Source: Caenimonas aquaedulcis
Lineage (GTDB): Bacteria > Pseudomonadota > Gammaproteobacteria > Burkholderiales > Burkholderiaceae_C
Length of the DNA stretch: 64,000 nucleotides
Reading direction: 5' to 3'
Assembly: GCF_015831345.1 (NCBI RefSeq)
Contig: NZ_JADWYS010000001.1
Span: 1,002,118 to 1,066,117, forward strand
The notes beneath the pieces were generated by a model. That model saw only the letters and a program-made list of their open reading frames with translations. It was not told where the DNA came from and did not search any database. Every line of letters starts with the position of its first letter. Position 1 is the first letter of the stretch. Position numbers and translations under genes: made by a program. Below, in pieces: positions 1 to 7,856 of this stretch.

Positions 1-420
1 GGTGGCGGGCGGCACGGGAATCGATGCGCTCGGCAAGGTGTTGCTCGCGACCGGCCTCGACACCGCGACTTCGGCGGCAGCAGCGGGCGGGATGACGCGA
101 AGCACCTGCCCCACTTCGATCACGTTGGGGTTGTCGATGCTGTTCCAGCGCGCGACATCGCGCCAGTTCTGCCCGCTGTCGAGCGCGATGCGGATCAGCG
201 TATCGCCGGGACGCACGGTGTAGTAACCAGGCTTGCCTGCATTCTCCGAACCGGGCGCGCCTTTGGCGGGCTCCACGATCGCGGGGGCGGGGCGCACCCC
301 GGCGCTGCGGTCTTCCACCGGTGCAGGCGCGCGGGAGCTGGAGGCACACCCCGCGAGCCATGCCGCCGCGAGTGCCGCCGTCCACATCCAACCCCTGTTG
401 CGCATCTCCAGCATCTTCAT
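1..420 (-). CDS. nlpD: NlpD-type LysM lipoprotein, N-terminal part (cut by window start)
   Basis: The first 140 residues are present and the rest lies before base 1. The sequence shows a lipoprotein signal with lipobox LAGC (Cys25), a Pro/Ala-rich linker, and one LysM domain at about residues 67-110 (YYTVRPGDTL, then NPNVIEVGQVLRV). NlpD proteins are outer-membrane lipoproteins that bind peptidoglycan and activate AmiC-type amidases through a C-terminal degenerate LytM/M23 domain, which would lie outside the window. The ATG at 418-420 is preceded by AAGGAAAC, a good ribosome-binding site. It lies 7 bases downstream of pcm on the same strand, so surE-pcm-nlpD look like one operon; in this lineage rpoS usually follows. 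A generic LysM-M23 peptidase remains possible. Confidence 0.85.
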   Translation of the reverse strand, partial: MKMLEMRNRGWMWTAALAAAWLAGCASSSRAPAPVEDRSAGVRPAPAIVEPAKGAPGSENAGKPGYYTVRPGDTLIRIALDSGQNWRDVARWNSIDNPNVIEVGQVLRVIPPAAAAEVAVSRPVASNTLPSASIPVPPAT

Positions 421-427
421 GTTTCCT

Positions 428-1207
428 TCAAGCGATGCCTGATTTTAGGGGGACAAAGTGCACGGCCTCAAGAACACATTGTTTCATTTCATGCGGCGTT
501 TTCTCGAGCACGACGAGCGCCTGCTTGCCATCCGCCATCACCGTCGGCGCAACGATGCGTCCCCCGACCGCCAACTGGTCGATCCACGCCTGGGGCACCG
601 ACTGCCCGCCCGCCGCGGCGATGATGCCCGCATAAGGCGCGCCCTTCGCATACCCCACCATGCCGTCACCGAAGAGCAGGTGGACATTGGCGAGGCGAAA
701 CGTGCGCAGGTTCTCGCGCGCCTTGTCGTGCAGGCCCCGCAGGCGCTCGATGCTGTACACCTCGCTCGCCACGCGTGCGAGCACCGCCGCCTGGTAGCCG
801 CAACCCGTGCCGATCTCCAGCACGCGACCGAGCCGGCCCTGCGCATCCGTGCGCCCGCCGAGCAGCAATTCGATCATCCGCGCGACGACGTTCGGCTTGG
901 AGATCGTCTGGCCCAGGCCGATGGGCAGGCTGGTGTCTTCGTAGGCCTGCGTGATGAGCGCCGTGTCGACGAAGCGATGCCGCTCCACCGCGCCCATGGC
1001 GCCGAGAACGCGCGCGTCGGAGATGCCCTGCGCCGCGAGCTTCTCGACCATGCGCGTGCGCACCGCCTGCGAGTCGAGGCCGAGGCCGCCTGGAGGCAGG
1101 GTTCGGTCCAACGCACTGCGCGAAGGCTGCGGCGCGTTGGGGCGCGGTGCGGCACCGCGCGAGGGACCGGAGTCCAGCTTCGCCGGAAACCCGGGGCGCC
1201 GCGTCAT
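428..1207 (-). CDS. pcm: Protein-L-isoaspartate O-methyltransferase
   Basis: The 259-residue protein carries the PCMT fold. The SAM-binding motif EIGTGCGYQAAVLA lies near residues 131-144, preceded by the family motifs DTSLPIGLGQTISKP (about 91-105) and VERHRFV. It methylates L-isoaspartyl residues in damaged proteins so that they can be repaired in the cytoplasm. A disordered, Pro/Arg-rich N-terminal extension of about 45 residues makes it longer than the usual 210-220 residues, so a downstream start is possible. The chosen ATG overlaps the surE stop in an ATGA, which supports it and suggests translational coupling. The order surE-pcm-nlpD is the classic stationary-phase repair operon of proteobacteria. 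Confidence 0.93.
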   Translation of the reverse strand: MTRRPGFPAKLDSGPSRGAAPRPNAPQPSRSALDRTLPPGGLGLDSQAVRTRMVEKLAAQGISDARVLGAMGAVERHRFVDTALITQAYEDTSLPIGLGQTISKPNVVARMIELLLGGRTDAQGRLGRVLEIGTGCGYQAAVLARVASEVYSIERLRGLHDKARENLRTFRLANVHLLFGDGMVGYAKGAPYAGIIAAAGGQSVPQAWIDQLAVGGRIVAPTVMADGKQALVVLEKTPHEMKQCVLEAVHFVPLKSGIA

Positions 1208-1968
1208 CGGCTGCCCGCCTGCTCGCGAGACAACCAGTTCCATTGGGCGAGCGCATCGTGGTCGGTGAGGTCCACCTTCAGCGGCGTCACCGAGACATGG
1301 CCTTGCGCCGTCGCATGGAAGTCCGTGCCGTCGGCGCCATCCTTCGCCGCGCCGGCGCCGCCGATCCAGTACATCGTCTCGCCGTGCGGGCTGGGCTGCG
1401 AGATCACCTTCTCCGCCGCATGACGGCGGCCGAGACGGCAGATGCGAAAGGGCTTCAGCTCTTCGTAGGGCCGGTTCGGGATGTTCACGTTCAGCAGCCA
1501 CAGCTTGCCCGCGGCGTTGTCGTCCGCGATCACCTGCTGCACGAGGTCGCGCGCCTTGCGCGCAGCGGCATCGACATGCGCCCATCCCTTCTCGGTCTGC
1601 GAGAACGCGATCGCCGGAATGCCGAAGAGATATCCCTCCATCGCAGCGCCGACGGTACCGGAATAGATGGTGTCGTCGCCCATGTTCGCGCCGTTGTTGA
1701 TGCCGCTCACCACGATGTCGGGCCGGTAGCCGAGCAGGCCGGTGAGCGCGACGTGCACGCAGTCGGCCGGCGTGCCGTTGACGTAGCGAAAGCCGTTGGC
1801 GCCCTGGTGCACGTACAGCGGCGAGTGCAAGGTGAGCGCATTGGACTTCGCGCTGTTGTTGTGCTCGGGCGCGACGACCTCGACATCGCCGAGATCCTTG
1901 ATCGCCTCGTAGAGCGCGACGAGGCCGGGCGCCTGGTAGCCGTCGTCGTTGGAAAGCAGGATTTTCAT
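1204..1968 (-). CDS. surE: 5'/3'-nucleotidase SurE
   Basis: The 254-residue length is typical of the family. The N-terminus MKILLSNDDG holds the metal-binding Asp8 and Asp9, Ser39 lies in HNNSAKSN, and the SGINNGANMGDD segment supplies the conserved Asn near residue 92. Together these form the divalent-metal site of SurE. The enzyme dephosphorylates nucleoside monophosphates and short polyphosphates and is linked to stationary-phase survival. It is the first gene of the leftward surE-pcm-nlpD operon and is divergent from the quinone oxidoreductase gene, with 108 bases between the two starts. I see no strong sigma-70 boxes in that gap. Confidence 0.97.
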   Translation of the reverse strand: MKILLSNDDGYQAPGLVALYEAIKDLGDVEVVAPEHNNSAKSNALTLHSPLYVHQGANGFRYVNGTPADCVHVALTGLLGYRPDIVVSGINNGANMGDDTIYSGTVGAAMEGYLFGIPAIAFSQTEKGWAHVDAAARKARDLVQQVIADDNAAGKLWLLNVNIPNRPYEELKPFRICRLGRRHAAEKVISQPSPHGETMYWIGGAGAAKDGADGTDFHATAQGHVSVTPLKVDLTDHDALAQWNWLSREQAGSR

Positions 1969-2076
1969 GGTGTGCGGGGGTTGAAAGATTGTAGGTGCGC
2001 GCGCCGTCGCGCCAGGGACAATCCGCCCGCCGGTCTGCGCCTATCATCGCGCCATCACCCACCGGAGACCGCGATC

Positions 2077-3051
2077 ATGCATGCCTGGCTATGCGAAAAC
2101 CCCGTCGGCGTCGATGCGCTGCAATGGAAAGAGATGCCGACCCCGCAGCCGAAAGCGGGACAGGTGCTGATCGAGATCAAGGCGGCAAGCCTCAACTTCC
2201 CCGACCTGCTCATCGTCCAGAACAAGTACCAGATCAAGCCGCCGCTGCCCTTCGTGCCGGGATCGGAATACGCAGGCAACATCGTGGCGGTCGGCGAAGG
2301 CGTCACGCACCTGAAGGTCGGCCAGGCCGTCGCCTGCCTCTCGGGAACCGGAGGGTTCGGCACGCATACGATCGCCCCCGCGGCACTGTGCATGCCGCTG
2401 CCGCCGGGATTCCCGCACGTCGATGCCGCAGCCTTCATCATGATCTATGCGACGTCCTACCACGCACTGGTCGACCGCGCGCAACTGAAGGCGGGCGAAA
2501 CGGTGCTCGTGCTGGGCGCCGCGGGTGGCGTCGGCACCTCCGCGATCCAGATCGCGAAGACGATGGGCGCGCGGGTCATCGCCGCGGCCTCGACCGACGA
2601 GAAATGCGAACTGTGCAAGTCCATCGGCGCGGACGCGACGATCAACTACACCCGCGAGAACCTGCGCGATGCCATCAAGGCGCTCACGGACGGGAAGGGT
2701 CCGGACGTCATCTACGACCCGGTGGGCGGCGACTTCGCGGAGCCCGCGTTCCGCTCGATCGCCTGGCGCGGGCGCTACCTCGTCGTCGGCTTCGCCTCCG
2801 GGCCGATTCCCTCGCTCCCGCTGAACCTGGCGCTGCTCAAGGGCGCGTCGCTGGTCGGCGTGTTCTGGGGCGATTTCGCGAAGCGCGAGCCGCAGGCCAA
2901 CGGCGCGATGATGATGGAACTCGCGAAGTGGTATGCGCAGGGCAAGATCAAGCCCGTGATCGACCGCACCATGCCCATGGCCGAGCTCAAGGCCGCCTAT
3001 GCGCACATGGGTTCGCGCGGCGTGAAGGGCAAGCTCGTGATGGTCAACTGA
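2077..3051 (+). CDS. NADPH:quinone oxidoreductase family protein (zinc-free MDR)
   Basis: The 324-residue protein is a medium-chain dehydrogenase/reductase of the quinone oxidoreductase group. It has the GroES-like N-terminal half (PGSEYAGNIVAVGEGV, about residues 61-76) and a Rossmann nucleotide site GAAGGVGTSAIQIAK (about 147-161). The four structural zinc cysteines of alcohol dehydrogenases are absent, as expected for this group. It probably reduces quinones or enones with NADPH; the substrate cannot be read from sequence. The ATG at 2077 follows a CGGAGA ribosome-binding site, and the open frame extends upstream only as antisense to surE. It is a single gene followed by tRNA-His. Confidence 0.9.
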   Translation: MHAWLCENPVGVDALQWKEMPTPQPKAGQVLIEIKAASLNFPDLLIVQNKYQIKPPLPFVPGSEYAGNIVAVGEGVTHLKVGQAVACLSGTGGFGTHTIAPAALCMPLPPGFPHVDAAAFIMIYATSYHALVDRAQLKAGETVLVLGAAGGVGTSAIQIAKTMGARVIAAASTDEKCELCKSIGADATINYTRENLRDAIKALTDGKGPDVIYDPVGGDFAEPAFRSIAWRGRYLVVGFASGPIPSLPLNLALLKGASLVGVFWGDFAKREPQANGAMMMELAKWYAQGKIKPVIDRTMPMAELKAAYAHMGSRGVKGKLVMVN

Positions 3052-3070
3052 GGGATCACTGCGAAGGCCG

Positions 3071-3076
3071 TATAAT
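3071..3076 (+). promoter_or_regulatory. -10 box of the tRNA-His promoter
   Basis: A perfect TATAAT lies 12 bases before the 5' end of tRNA-His. No good -35 hexamer is visible at the usual distance, so only the -10 element is called. Confidence 0.5.
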
Positions 3077-3088
3077 CCTCGACTCGAC

Positions 3089-3165
3089 GGTGGCTGTAGC
3101 TCAGTTGGTAGAGTCCAGGATTGTGATTCCTGTTGTCGTGGGTTCGAGCCCCATCAGCCACCCCA
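3089..3165 (+). tRNA. tRNA-His (GTG)
   Basis: This is a full cloverleaf. The acceptor stem GTGGCTG (3090-3096) pairs with CAGCCAC (3155-3161). The anticodon is GTG at 3123-3125 and the T-arm contains GGTTCGAGCC. The His-specific extra 5' G (3089) faces discriminator C73 (3162), and CCA is encoded at 3163-3165. Confidence 0.97.
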
Positions 3166-3177
3166 GAAACACCTCGT

Positions 3178-3205
3178 GAAAAAGCCGGCTTCCGCCGGCT
3201 TTTTC
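3178..3205. terminator. Bidirectional intrinsic terminator
   Basis: A perfect 12-bp stem (GAAAAAGCCGGC, loop TTCC, GCCGGCTTTTTC) has an A-tract on one side and a T-tract on the other. It sits between tRNA-His and the end of the convergent ppiD gene and can serve both. Confidence 0.87.
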
Positions 3206-3216
3206 ATTCGCGCCCT

Positions 3217-5088
3217 TCACTGCAGGTCCGGCGCCATCGGGGGCTTGGGCACCTTCATCTGCACCTTCAGGCGCTCTTTCAGGACGTTGTAGTACACCGC
3301 ATTTTCGGCGGTGCCCAGTGCCTGCGCGAACTGCGCGCGTTCCTGCGCCGCCTTGTTGGCCGGTGGCGCCTCGCGCGGCAGCACCTTGTTCACCTTCACG
3401 ATGGCATAGCCGTTCTCGCCGAGATCGACCCCCGACAGCGCTGGGAGTGCCGTCGGGTCGGCGCGCATGGCGGCATCGACCAGGGGGGCGGGTTGCTTCT
3501 GCATGTCCTGGCGCGAGACCGTGACCGCTGGCGGCAGCGTCGCCGAGGCAGGGTTGGCCTTCCACGCAGCGAGCTTCTCCATGCCGTCCTTTTTCGCCAG
3601 TTCCGCCGAGCGGGCGGCGACCACGCGCTCCCGAACCTGGTCCTTCACTTCGGCGAACGCGACGGTGCGCGCGGGCGAGTACTGCACCACGCGCCCGGAC
3701 ACCAGCGTGCTGGGCGCGACCTCGATGGATTCGGTGTTGTGCTTTTTCTCCAGGCTGTCCGGCGAGAACAGCGCCGCCAGGAATTTCGCATTCGACAAGG
3801 CGCCGGTCGCCCCCGGCGTGGGCGTGCGGCGCACGTCCGCCTTCTGGATGTCGAGCTTGAGCTTGTCGGCGGCGGGCTTGAGGCTGTCGGGCTGCTGGTA
3901 CACGGTGTCCGTGAAGGCCTCGGCCGCTTCGGAGAACTTGCGCGGCGCCTGCTGCTTGCGCAGCTCCGCCTCGAGCTCGGGCTTCATCTCCTCGAAGGTA
4001 CGGACCTTGGGCACCTTCAGGTCCGTGAGCTTGATGACGTGCCAGCCGAACTGGGTTTCCACCGGCCCGGCGATGTCGCCTTTCTTCATGCCGAACACCG
4101 CGTCCTCGAAAGGCTTGGCCATCGCGCCGCGCGTGAAGAAGTCCAGGTCACCGCCCCTGTCCTTCGTGCCGGGGTCTTCCGAGTTCTTCCTGGCGAGGTC
4201 GGCGAAGCTGTCCGGCGCCTTCTTCACCGCGGCAAGCAATTCCTCGGCCTTCTGCTTCGACTTGACCAGGATGTGGCTCGCACGGCGCTCTTCCGGTCCC
4301 GCGAGGCGCGCCTGGTTCTGCTCGAAGTAGGTCTTCAAGTCCTGCTCGTTGACCGCGATGGATTTCCGGATGGTCTCGATGTCGAGCACGATGTACTCGA
4401 TCGCGGCGTGTTCGGCCGACTGGAACTGCGCGGTGTTCGCCTTGTAGTAGGCCTCGAGTTCGGCATCCGTCGGGTTGACGCGTGAGGCGTAGTCCGCGGC
4501 GGCGAAACGGGCGAACTGCGCCTCGCGCTTCTCGAAGTAGGCGTCCAGTACTGCATTCGTCTGTGCAGCCGTGGCGAAAGCCGTGCCGCCCGCGCCCGCC
4601 AGCACCTGGCGCGCGGCCATGTCGTTCATGAGGTTGGCGCGGAACTGCTCAGGGCTCATGCCGGTGGCGGCCATGAAGCGCTGCGAGTCGAGCTTGCCTT
4701 CCGCGTTGTAGAACGCGTCCAGGCTCTTGTCCGCCGCGAGGATGCGCTTGAAGCGCTGGTCCGACACCTGCAGGTGCATCTTTTCCGCCGCCGCAGCCAG
4801 CACGCGGTCATGGATCAACTGCTCGAGCGTCGAATAGCGCGCGGCCGGGGACTCCAGCACCTTCGCATCCAGGTCGGGCATCTTCTGTCGCAGCCGGTCG
4901 ACCTGCTGCTTGTGCGCGGCATCCCAATCGCCCTGTCGGATCTCATGGCCGTCCACCTTGGCGACGGCCTCGCCCTTTTCCTGCATGCGGTTGTACCCGT
5001 TGATCCCCACCAGCACGAACGAAGGGAAGATCAGCAGGAACAGCAGGAACTGCATGATCTTGGTGTGCTTGCGGACGAAATCGAACAT
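3217..5088 (-). CDS. ppiD: Periplasmic peptidyl-prolyl isomerase/chaperone PpiD
   Basis: The 623-residue length is typical of PpiD. A single N-terminal membrane anchor (about residues 13-31) is followed by a SurA-like N-terminal chaperone domain (about 40-200), one parvulin (PPIC) domain at about 268-356 (ASHILVKSK, GGDLDFFTRG, FGWHVIKLTD) and a long C-terminal chaperone region. PpiD sits at the SecYEG exit and helps fold outer-membrane and periplasmic proteins. It lies downstream of hupB and tRNA-Val on the same strand, the order seen in many beta- and gammaproteobacteria. A hairpin between tRNA-Val and ppiD suggests that ppiD has its own promoter in the 62-base gap or depends on read-through. 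Confidence 0.95.
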   Translation of the reverse strand: MFDFVRKHTKIMQFLLFLLIFPSFVLVGINGYNRMQEKGEAVAKVDGHEIRQGDWDAAHKQQVDRLRQKMPDLDAKVLESPAARYSTLEQLIHDRVLAAAAEKMHLQVSDQRFKRILAADKSLDAFYNAEGKLDSQRFMAATGMSPEQFRANLMNDMAARQVLAGAGGTAFATAAQTNAVLDAYFEKREAQFARFAAADYASRVNPTDAELEAYYKANTAQFQSAEHAAIEYIVLDIETIRKSIAVNEQDLKTYFEQNQARLAGPEERRASHILVKSKQKAEELLAAVKKAPDSFADLARKNSEDPGTKDRGGDLDFFTRGAMAKPFEDAVFGMKKGDIAGPVETQFGWHVIKLTDLKVPKVRTFEEMKPELEAELRKQQAPRKFSEAAEAFTDTVYQQPDSLKPAADKLKLDIQKADVRRTPTPGATGALSNAKFLAALFSPDSLEKKHNTESIEVAPSTLVSGRVVQYSPARTVAFAEVKDQVRERVVAARSAELAKKDGMEKLAAWKANPASATLPPAVTVSRQDMQKQPAPLVDAAMRADPTALPALSGVDLGENGYAIVKVNKVLPREAPPANKAAQERAQFAQALGTAENAVYYNVLKERLKVQMKVPKPPMAPDLQ

Positions 5089-5119
5089 CGCTTGACTCTC
5101 ACATTGCTATCAAAAGCAA

Positions 5120-5141
5120 AAGGCGAACATCTGTTCGCCTT
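5120..5141 (-). terminator. Hairpin terminator after tRNA-Val
   Basis: Read on the minus strand, AAGGCGAAC, loop AGAT and GTTCGCCTT form a perfect 9-bp stem followed by TTGCTTTTG, a weak T-tract. It would end the hupB/tRNA-Val transcript ahead of ppiD. Confidence 0.65.
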
Positions 5142-5150
5142 CGCTTGGGT

Positions 5151-5226
5151 TGGTGGGTGCTGACGGGCTCGAACCGCCGACCTACGCCGTGTAAGGGCGC
5201 TGCTCTACCAGCTGAGCTAAGCACCC
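5151..5226 (-). tRNA. tRNA-Val (TAC)
   Basis: The minus strand gives a full cloverleaf. Acceptor GGGTGCT pairs with AGCACCC, the D-arm is TAGCTCAGCTGGTAGAGC, the anticodon loop CTTACAC has anticodon TAC (plus-strand 5191-5193), and CCA is encoded at the 3' end (5151-5153). It starts 15 bases after the hupB stop and is probably cut from the hupB transcript. Confidence 0.97.
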
Positions 5227-5241
5227 GCTATCGCGGCCCGG

Positions 5242-5514
5242 TCAGTTCAGCGCATCCTTCAGCGCCTTGCCGGGACGGAACTTCGGCACCTTGGCTGCCT
5301 TGATTTTAATCGCTGCGCCGGTGCGGGGATTGCGGCCGCTACGGGCTGCGCGTTTACCCACGGCGAAGGTGCCGAAACCCACGAGCGAGACCGAGCCGCC
5401 TTTTTTTAGTGTGGTCTTGACGGCGCCGATCATCGATTCCAGCGCGCGCGTGGCTGCGGCCTTGGAGATGTCGGCATGCTTTGCGATGTGCTCGATGAGT
5501 TCTGTCTTGTTCAC
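5242..5514 (-). CDS. hupB: DNA-binding protein HU-beta
   Basis: The 90-residue length is exact for HU. The N-terminal helices are followed by the hallmark [20 protein letters not shown] and the DNA-binding arm motif [12 protein letters not shown] with the intercalating Pro. It is a dimeric nucleoid protein that bends DNA. The start codon is GTG at 5512-5514, preceded by GAGGGG about 6 bases upstream. A strong promoter is visible about 140 bases upstream, so the mRNA has a leader of roughly 130 nucleotides. The gene is followed at 15 bases by tRNA-Val. Confidence 0.96.
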   Translation of the reverse strand: MNKTELIEHIAKHADISKAAATRALESMIGAVKTTLKKGGSVSLVGFGTFAVGKRAARSGRNPRTGAAIKIKAAKVPKFRPGKALKDALN

Positions 5515-5649
5515 AAGGGGCCCCTCGTACTAAATGGAGTTGATCAGGTTGTCTCTTCAAAAATTATTGTCTCCCCATCCCTGCGGCCGCTTTGCGGTTC
5601 CAGGCAGTGATGCGGGAGACTCATTTCGCGGCTCGAAAGCCACCGGCTC

Positions 5650-5678
5650 ATTAAAGCGACGGCACCCCACGGTGTCAA
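5650..5678 (-). promoter_or_regulatory. Sigma-70 promoter of hupB
   Basis: Read on the minus strand there is TTGACA (5678-5673), a 17-base spacer, and TTTAAT (5655-5650). This near-consensus promoter points at hupB. The 300-base stretch from 5515 to 5814 otherwise holds only the hupB leader and about 130 bases in which I see nothing recognisable. Confidence 0.78.
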
Positions 5679-5814
5679 TACGACGAGCGGCTTTACAACA
5701 GCGCGGAGGCGGATTCTAGACGCTTTTGGCGAGATTCCATGCGGCCTGCGGGCCGATTTCCGTGCGGCGCTGCGCCAATTTTCACGAGCAGAAATGCGCG
5801 CGCCCGGCGCGGCC

Positions 5815-6900
5815 CTACAGCGCTTGCGCGATCGCGCGGCCGACGTCCGTGGTGCTCGCCTTGCCGCCCAGGTCGCCGGTGCGCGGCGCCCCGCTTCCGG
5901 GCGCGAGCACCTTTTCGATCGCGGCGAGCACGGCATCGTGCGCGTCCTTGCGCCCGAGGAATTCCAGCATCATCGCGCCGCACCAGATCTGCCCGATGGG
6001 GTTGGCGATGTTCTTTCCCGCGATGTCCGGCGCGGAGCCGTGCACCGGTTCGAACAGCGAGGGAAACTTTCGGTCCGGGTTCAGGTTCGCGCTCGGCGCG
6101 ATGCCGATGGTGCCCGTGCACGCGGGCCCGAGATCGCTCAGGATGTCGCCGAAGAGGTTGCTCGCCACCACGACGTCGAAGAAGTCGGGCCGCTGCACGA
6201 AGTGCGCGGTGAGGATGTCGATGTGGAACTTGTCCACGTTCACGCCGGGATACGCCTTGGCCATCTCGGCCACGCGTTCGTCCCAGTAGGGCATCGTGAT
6301 CGCGATGCCGTTGGACTTGGTGGCCGACGTCAAATGCTTCTTCGGGCGCGCCTTCGCAAGCTCGAAAGCGAATTTCAGCACGCGGTCGACGCCCACGCGC
6401 GACATGATGGTCTCCTGCATGACGATTTCGCGCTCCGTGCCGGGGTACATCCGCCCGCCGACGGCGGAGTATTCGCCCTCGGTGTTCTCGCGCACGATGT
6501 ACATGTCGATCTCGCCGGGCTGGCGCGCGCTGCCGTCGCGCCGGACCACCGGCGCGATGATGCCGGGCATGAGGCGCGCGGGGCGCAGGTTGACGTACTG
6601 GTCGAACTCGCGCCGGAACAGCAGGAGCGAGCCCCACAGCGACACGTGGTCGGCGATCTTCTCGGGCCAGCCCACCGCGCCGAAGTAGATCGCGTCGTGC
6701 CCGCCCACCAGGTCCTTCCAGTTGTCCGGCATCATCTTGCCGTGTTTCTCGTAGTAGTCCCAGCTCGAGAAGTCGAAGTGGTCGAAGTGCAGGTCGATGC
6801 CGAACTTGCTCGCCGCCGCCTCCATCACGCGCACGCCCTCGGGCATGGTTTCCTTGCCGATGCCGTCGCCGGCGATGACTGCGATTCGTTTCCTGCTCAT
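5815..6900 (-). CDS. Tartrate dehydrogenase / D-malate dehydrogenase (decarboxylating)
   Basis: The 361-residue protein belongs to the beta-decarboxylating dehydrogenase family (IMDH/ICDH-like). Visible motifs are AGDGIGKETMPE, VNLRPARL, RENTEGEYSAVGGR, KSNGI, the metal site NLFGDILSDL, and FEPVHGSAPDIAGKNIANP. The serine/arginine pattern and overall length match the TtuC/DmlA group, which oxidises L-tartrate, meso-tartrate or D-malate with NAD+ and Mn2+, rather than 3-isopropylmalate. The start lies 2 bases after the dehalogenase stop, with CAGGAG as ribosome-binding site, so the two genes form one operon. A divergent LysR regulator sits upstream, as for DmlR in D-malate operons. Exact substrate is unproven. 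Confidence 0.88.
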   Translation of the reverse strand: MSRKRIAVIAGDGIGKETMPEGVRVMEAAASKFGIDLHFDHFDFSSWDYYEKHGKMMPDNWKDLVGGHDAIYFGAVGWPEKIADHVSLWGSLLLFRREFDQYVNLRPARLMPGIIAPVVRRDGSARQPGEIDMYIVRENTEGEYSAVGGRMYPGTEREIVMQETIMSRVGVDRVLKFAFELAKARPKKHLTSATKSNGIAITMPYWDERVAEMAKAYPGVNVDKFHIDILTAHFVQRPDFFDVVVASNLFGDILSDLGPACTGTIGIAPSANLNPDRKFPSLFEPVHGSAPDIAGKNIANPIGQIWCGAMMLEFLGRKDAHDAVLAAIEKVLAPGSGAPRTGDLGGKASTTDVGRAIAQAL

Positions 6901-6902
6901 CT

Positions 6903-7781
6903 TCAACTCCTGAAAAATTCCAAGGCTTCGTCCAGCAACAGCGCCGGCGCCTCCTCGGCGATGTAATGGCCGCACGGCAACGCGCGTCCGGTGAATTGTT
7001 GCGCGCGCTCGCGCCAGAGCGCCGGCACGTCGAAGCATCGGCCCACGGCGCCGTGCTCGCCCCAGAGCACGCGCAGCGGTTGCGCCAGCAGGCGCTGCGC
7101 CGCGAGGTCGGCGCGGTCGTGCACGAGATCGATGCCCGCGCTCGCGCGATAGTCCGCGCAGATCCCCTGCGCCGTGCCTGGAAGGACGATGCAGCGTTCG
7201 TATTCGGCGAGCGCCTCGGGCGCGAATGCACCGAGGCCGGCGTGCCGCTTGCCCATGACACTGCGCAGGTAGCGCACCGGGTCGGATTCGATCAGCGCTT
7301 CCGGCAGGGGCGGCGGCTGCACCAGGAAGAACCAGTGCCAGTAAGCCGTCGCGAACTCGAGCGAGGTGTGCTCGTACATGCCGAGCGTGGGGGCAACGTC
7401 GAGCAGCATCAGCCGCGAGACGGCAGCGGGATGGTCCGCTGCCAGGCGATGCGCGACACGCGCGCCCCGGTCGTGCGCAAGCACCTGGAATTCGGCGAAT
7501 CCGCGCGCGCGCATGACCTGAAGCGCATCCAGTGCCATTTCCCGCTTGGCATAGGCGGCACTGTCCTCCCCGGCCGGCGGCCGCCCGGAGTCGCCATAGC
7601 CGCGCAAGTCCATCATTACCACGCTGTGCTGCCGCGCCAAGACCGGCGCCACCCGATGCCACATCGCATGGGTTTGCGGATGCCCGTGGAGCAGCAGCAG
7701 CGGCGCGCCCCGGCCACCCGCACGGCAGCGCAGGCGCACGCCGCCCCGCTCCACGTGAAAGTCTTCGAACTGCTCCAGCAT
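6903..7781 (-). CDS. Haloacetate (fluoroacetate) dehalogenase, alpha/beta hydrolase
   Basis: The 292-residue alpha/beta-hydrolase matches characterised fluoroacetate dehalogenases at each key residue I can recall. These are nucleophile Asp104 with Arg105 and Arg108 in HDRGARVAHR, Asp128 in LLDVAPT, the halide-pocket pair His149-Trp150 in AYWHW, Tyr211 in DYRAS, and catalytic His272 in CGHYIAEEAP. The Burkholderia FA1 enzyme uses Asp104/Asp128/His271 with His149, Trp150, Tyr212, Arg105 and Arg108. The reaction would give glycolate plus halide by an Asp-ester mechanism. It is the first gene of a leftward pair with the tartrate/D-malate dehydrogenase and is divergent from a LysR gene. A relative acting on another 2-halo acid is possible. 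Confidence 0.88.
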   Translation of the reverse strand: MLEQFEDFHVERGGVRLRCRAGGRGAPLLLLHGHPQTHAMWHRVAPVLARQHSVVMMDLRGYGDSGRPPAGEDSAAYAKREMALDALQVMRARGFAEFQVLAHDRGARVAHRLAADHPAAVSRLMLLDVAPTLGMYEHTSLEFATAYWHWFFLVQPPPLPEALIESDPVRYLRSVMGKRHAGLGAFAPEALAEYERCIVLPGTAQGICADYRASAGIDLVHDRADLAAQRLLAQPLRVLWGEHGAVGRCFDVPALWRERAQQFTGRALPCGHYIAEEAPALLLDEALEFFRS

Positions 7782-7856
7782 GCGGCGATTCTGGACGCGG
7801 CGCGCCGTACGGACAAGCAATAATCCGGCAATCGATTGTTTCCGCAGGGGAAAGAG

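Noticed and set aside
5544..5622. 26-codon frame in the hupB leader as a leader peptide
   Set aside because: No ribosome-binding site or family match; a short frame of this length is expected by chance.
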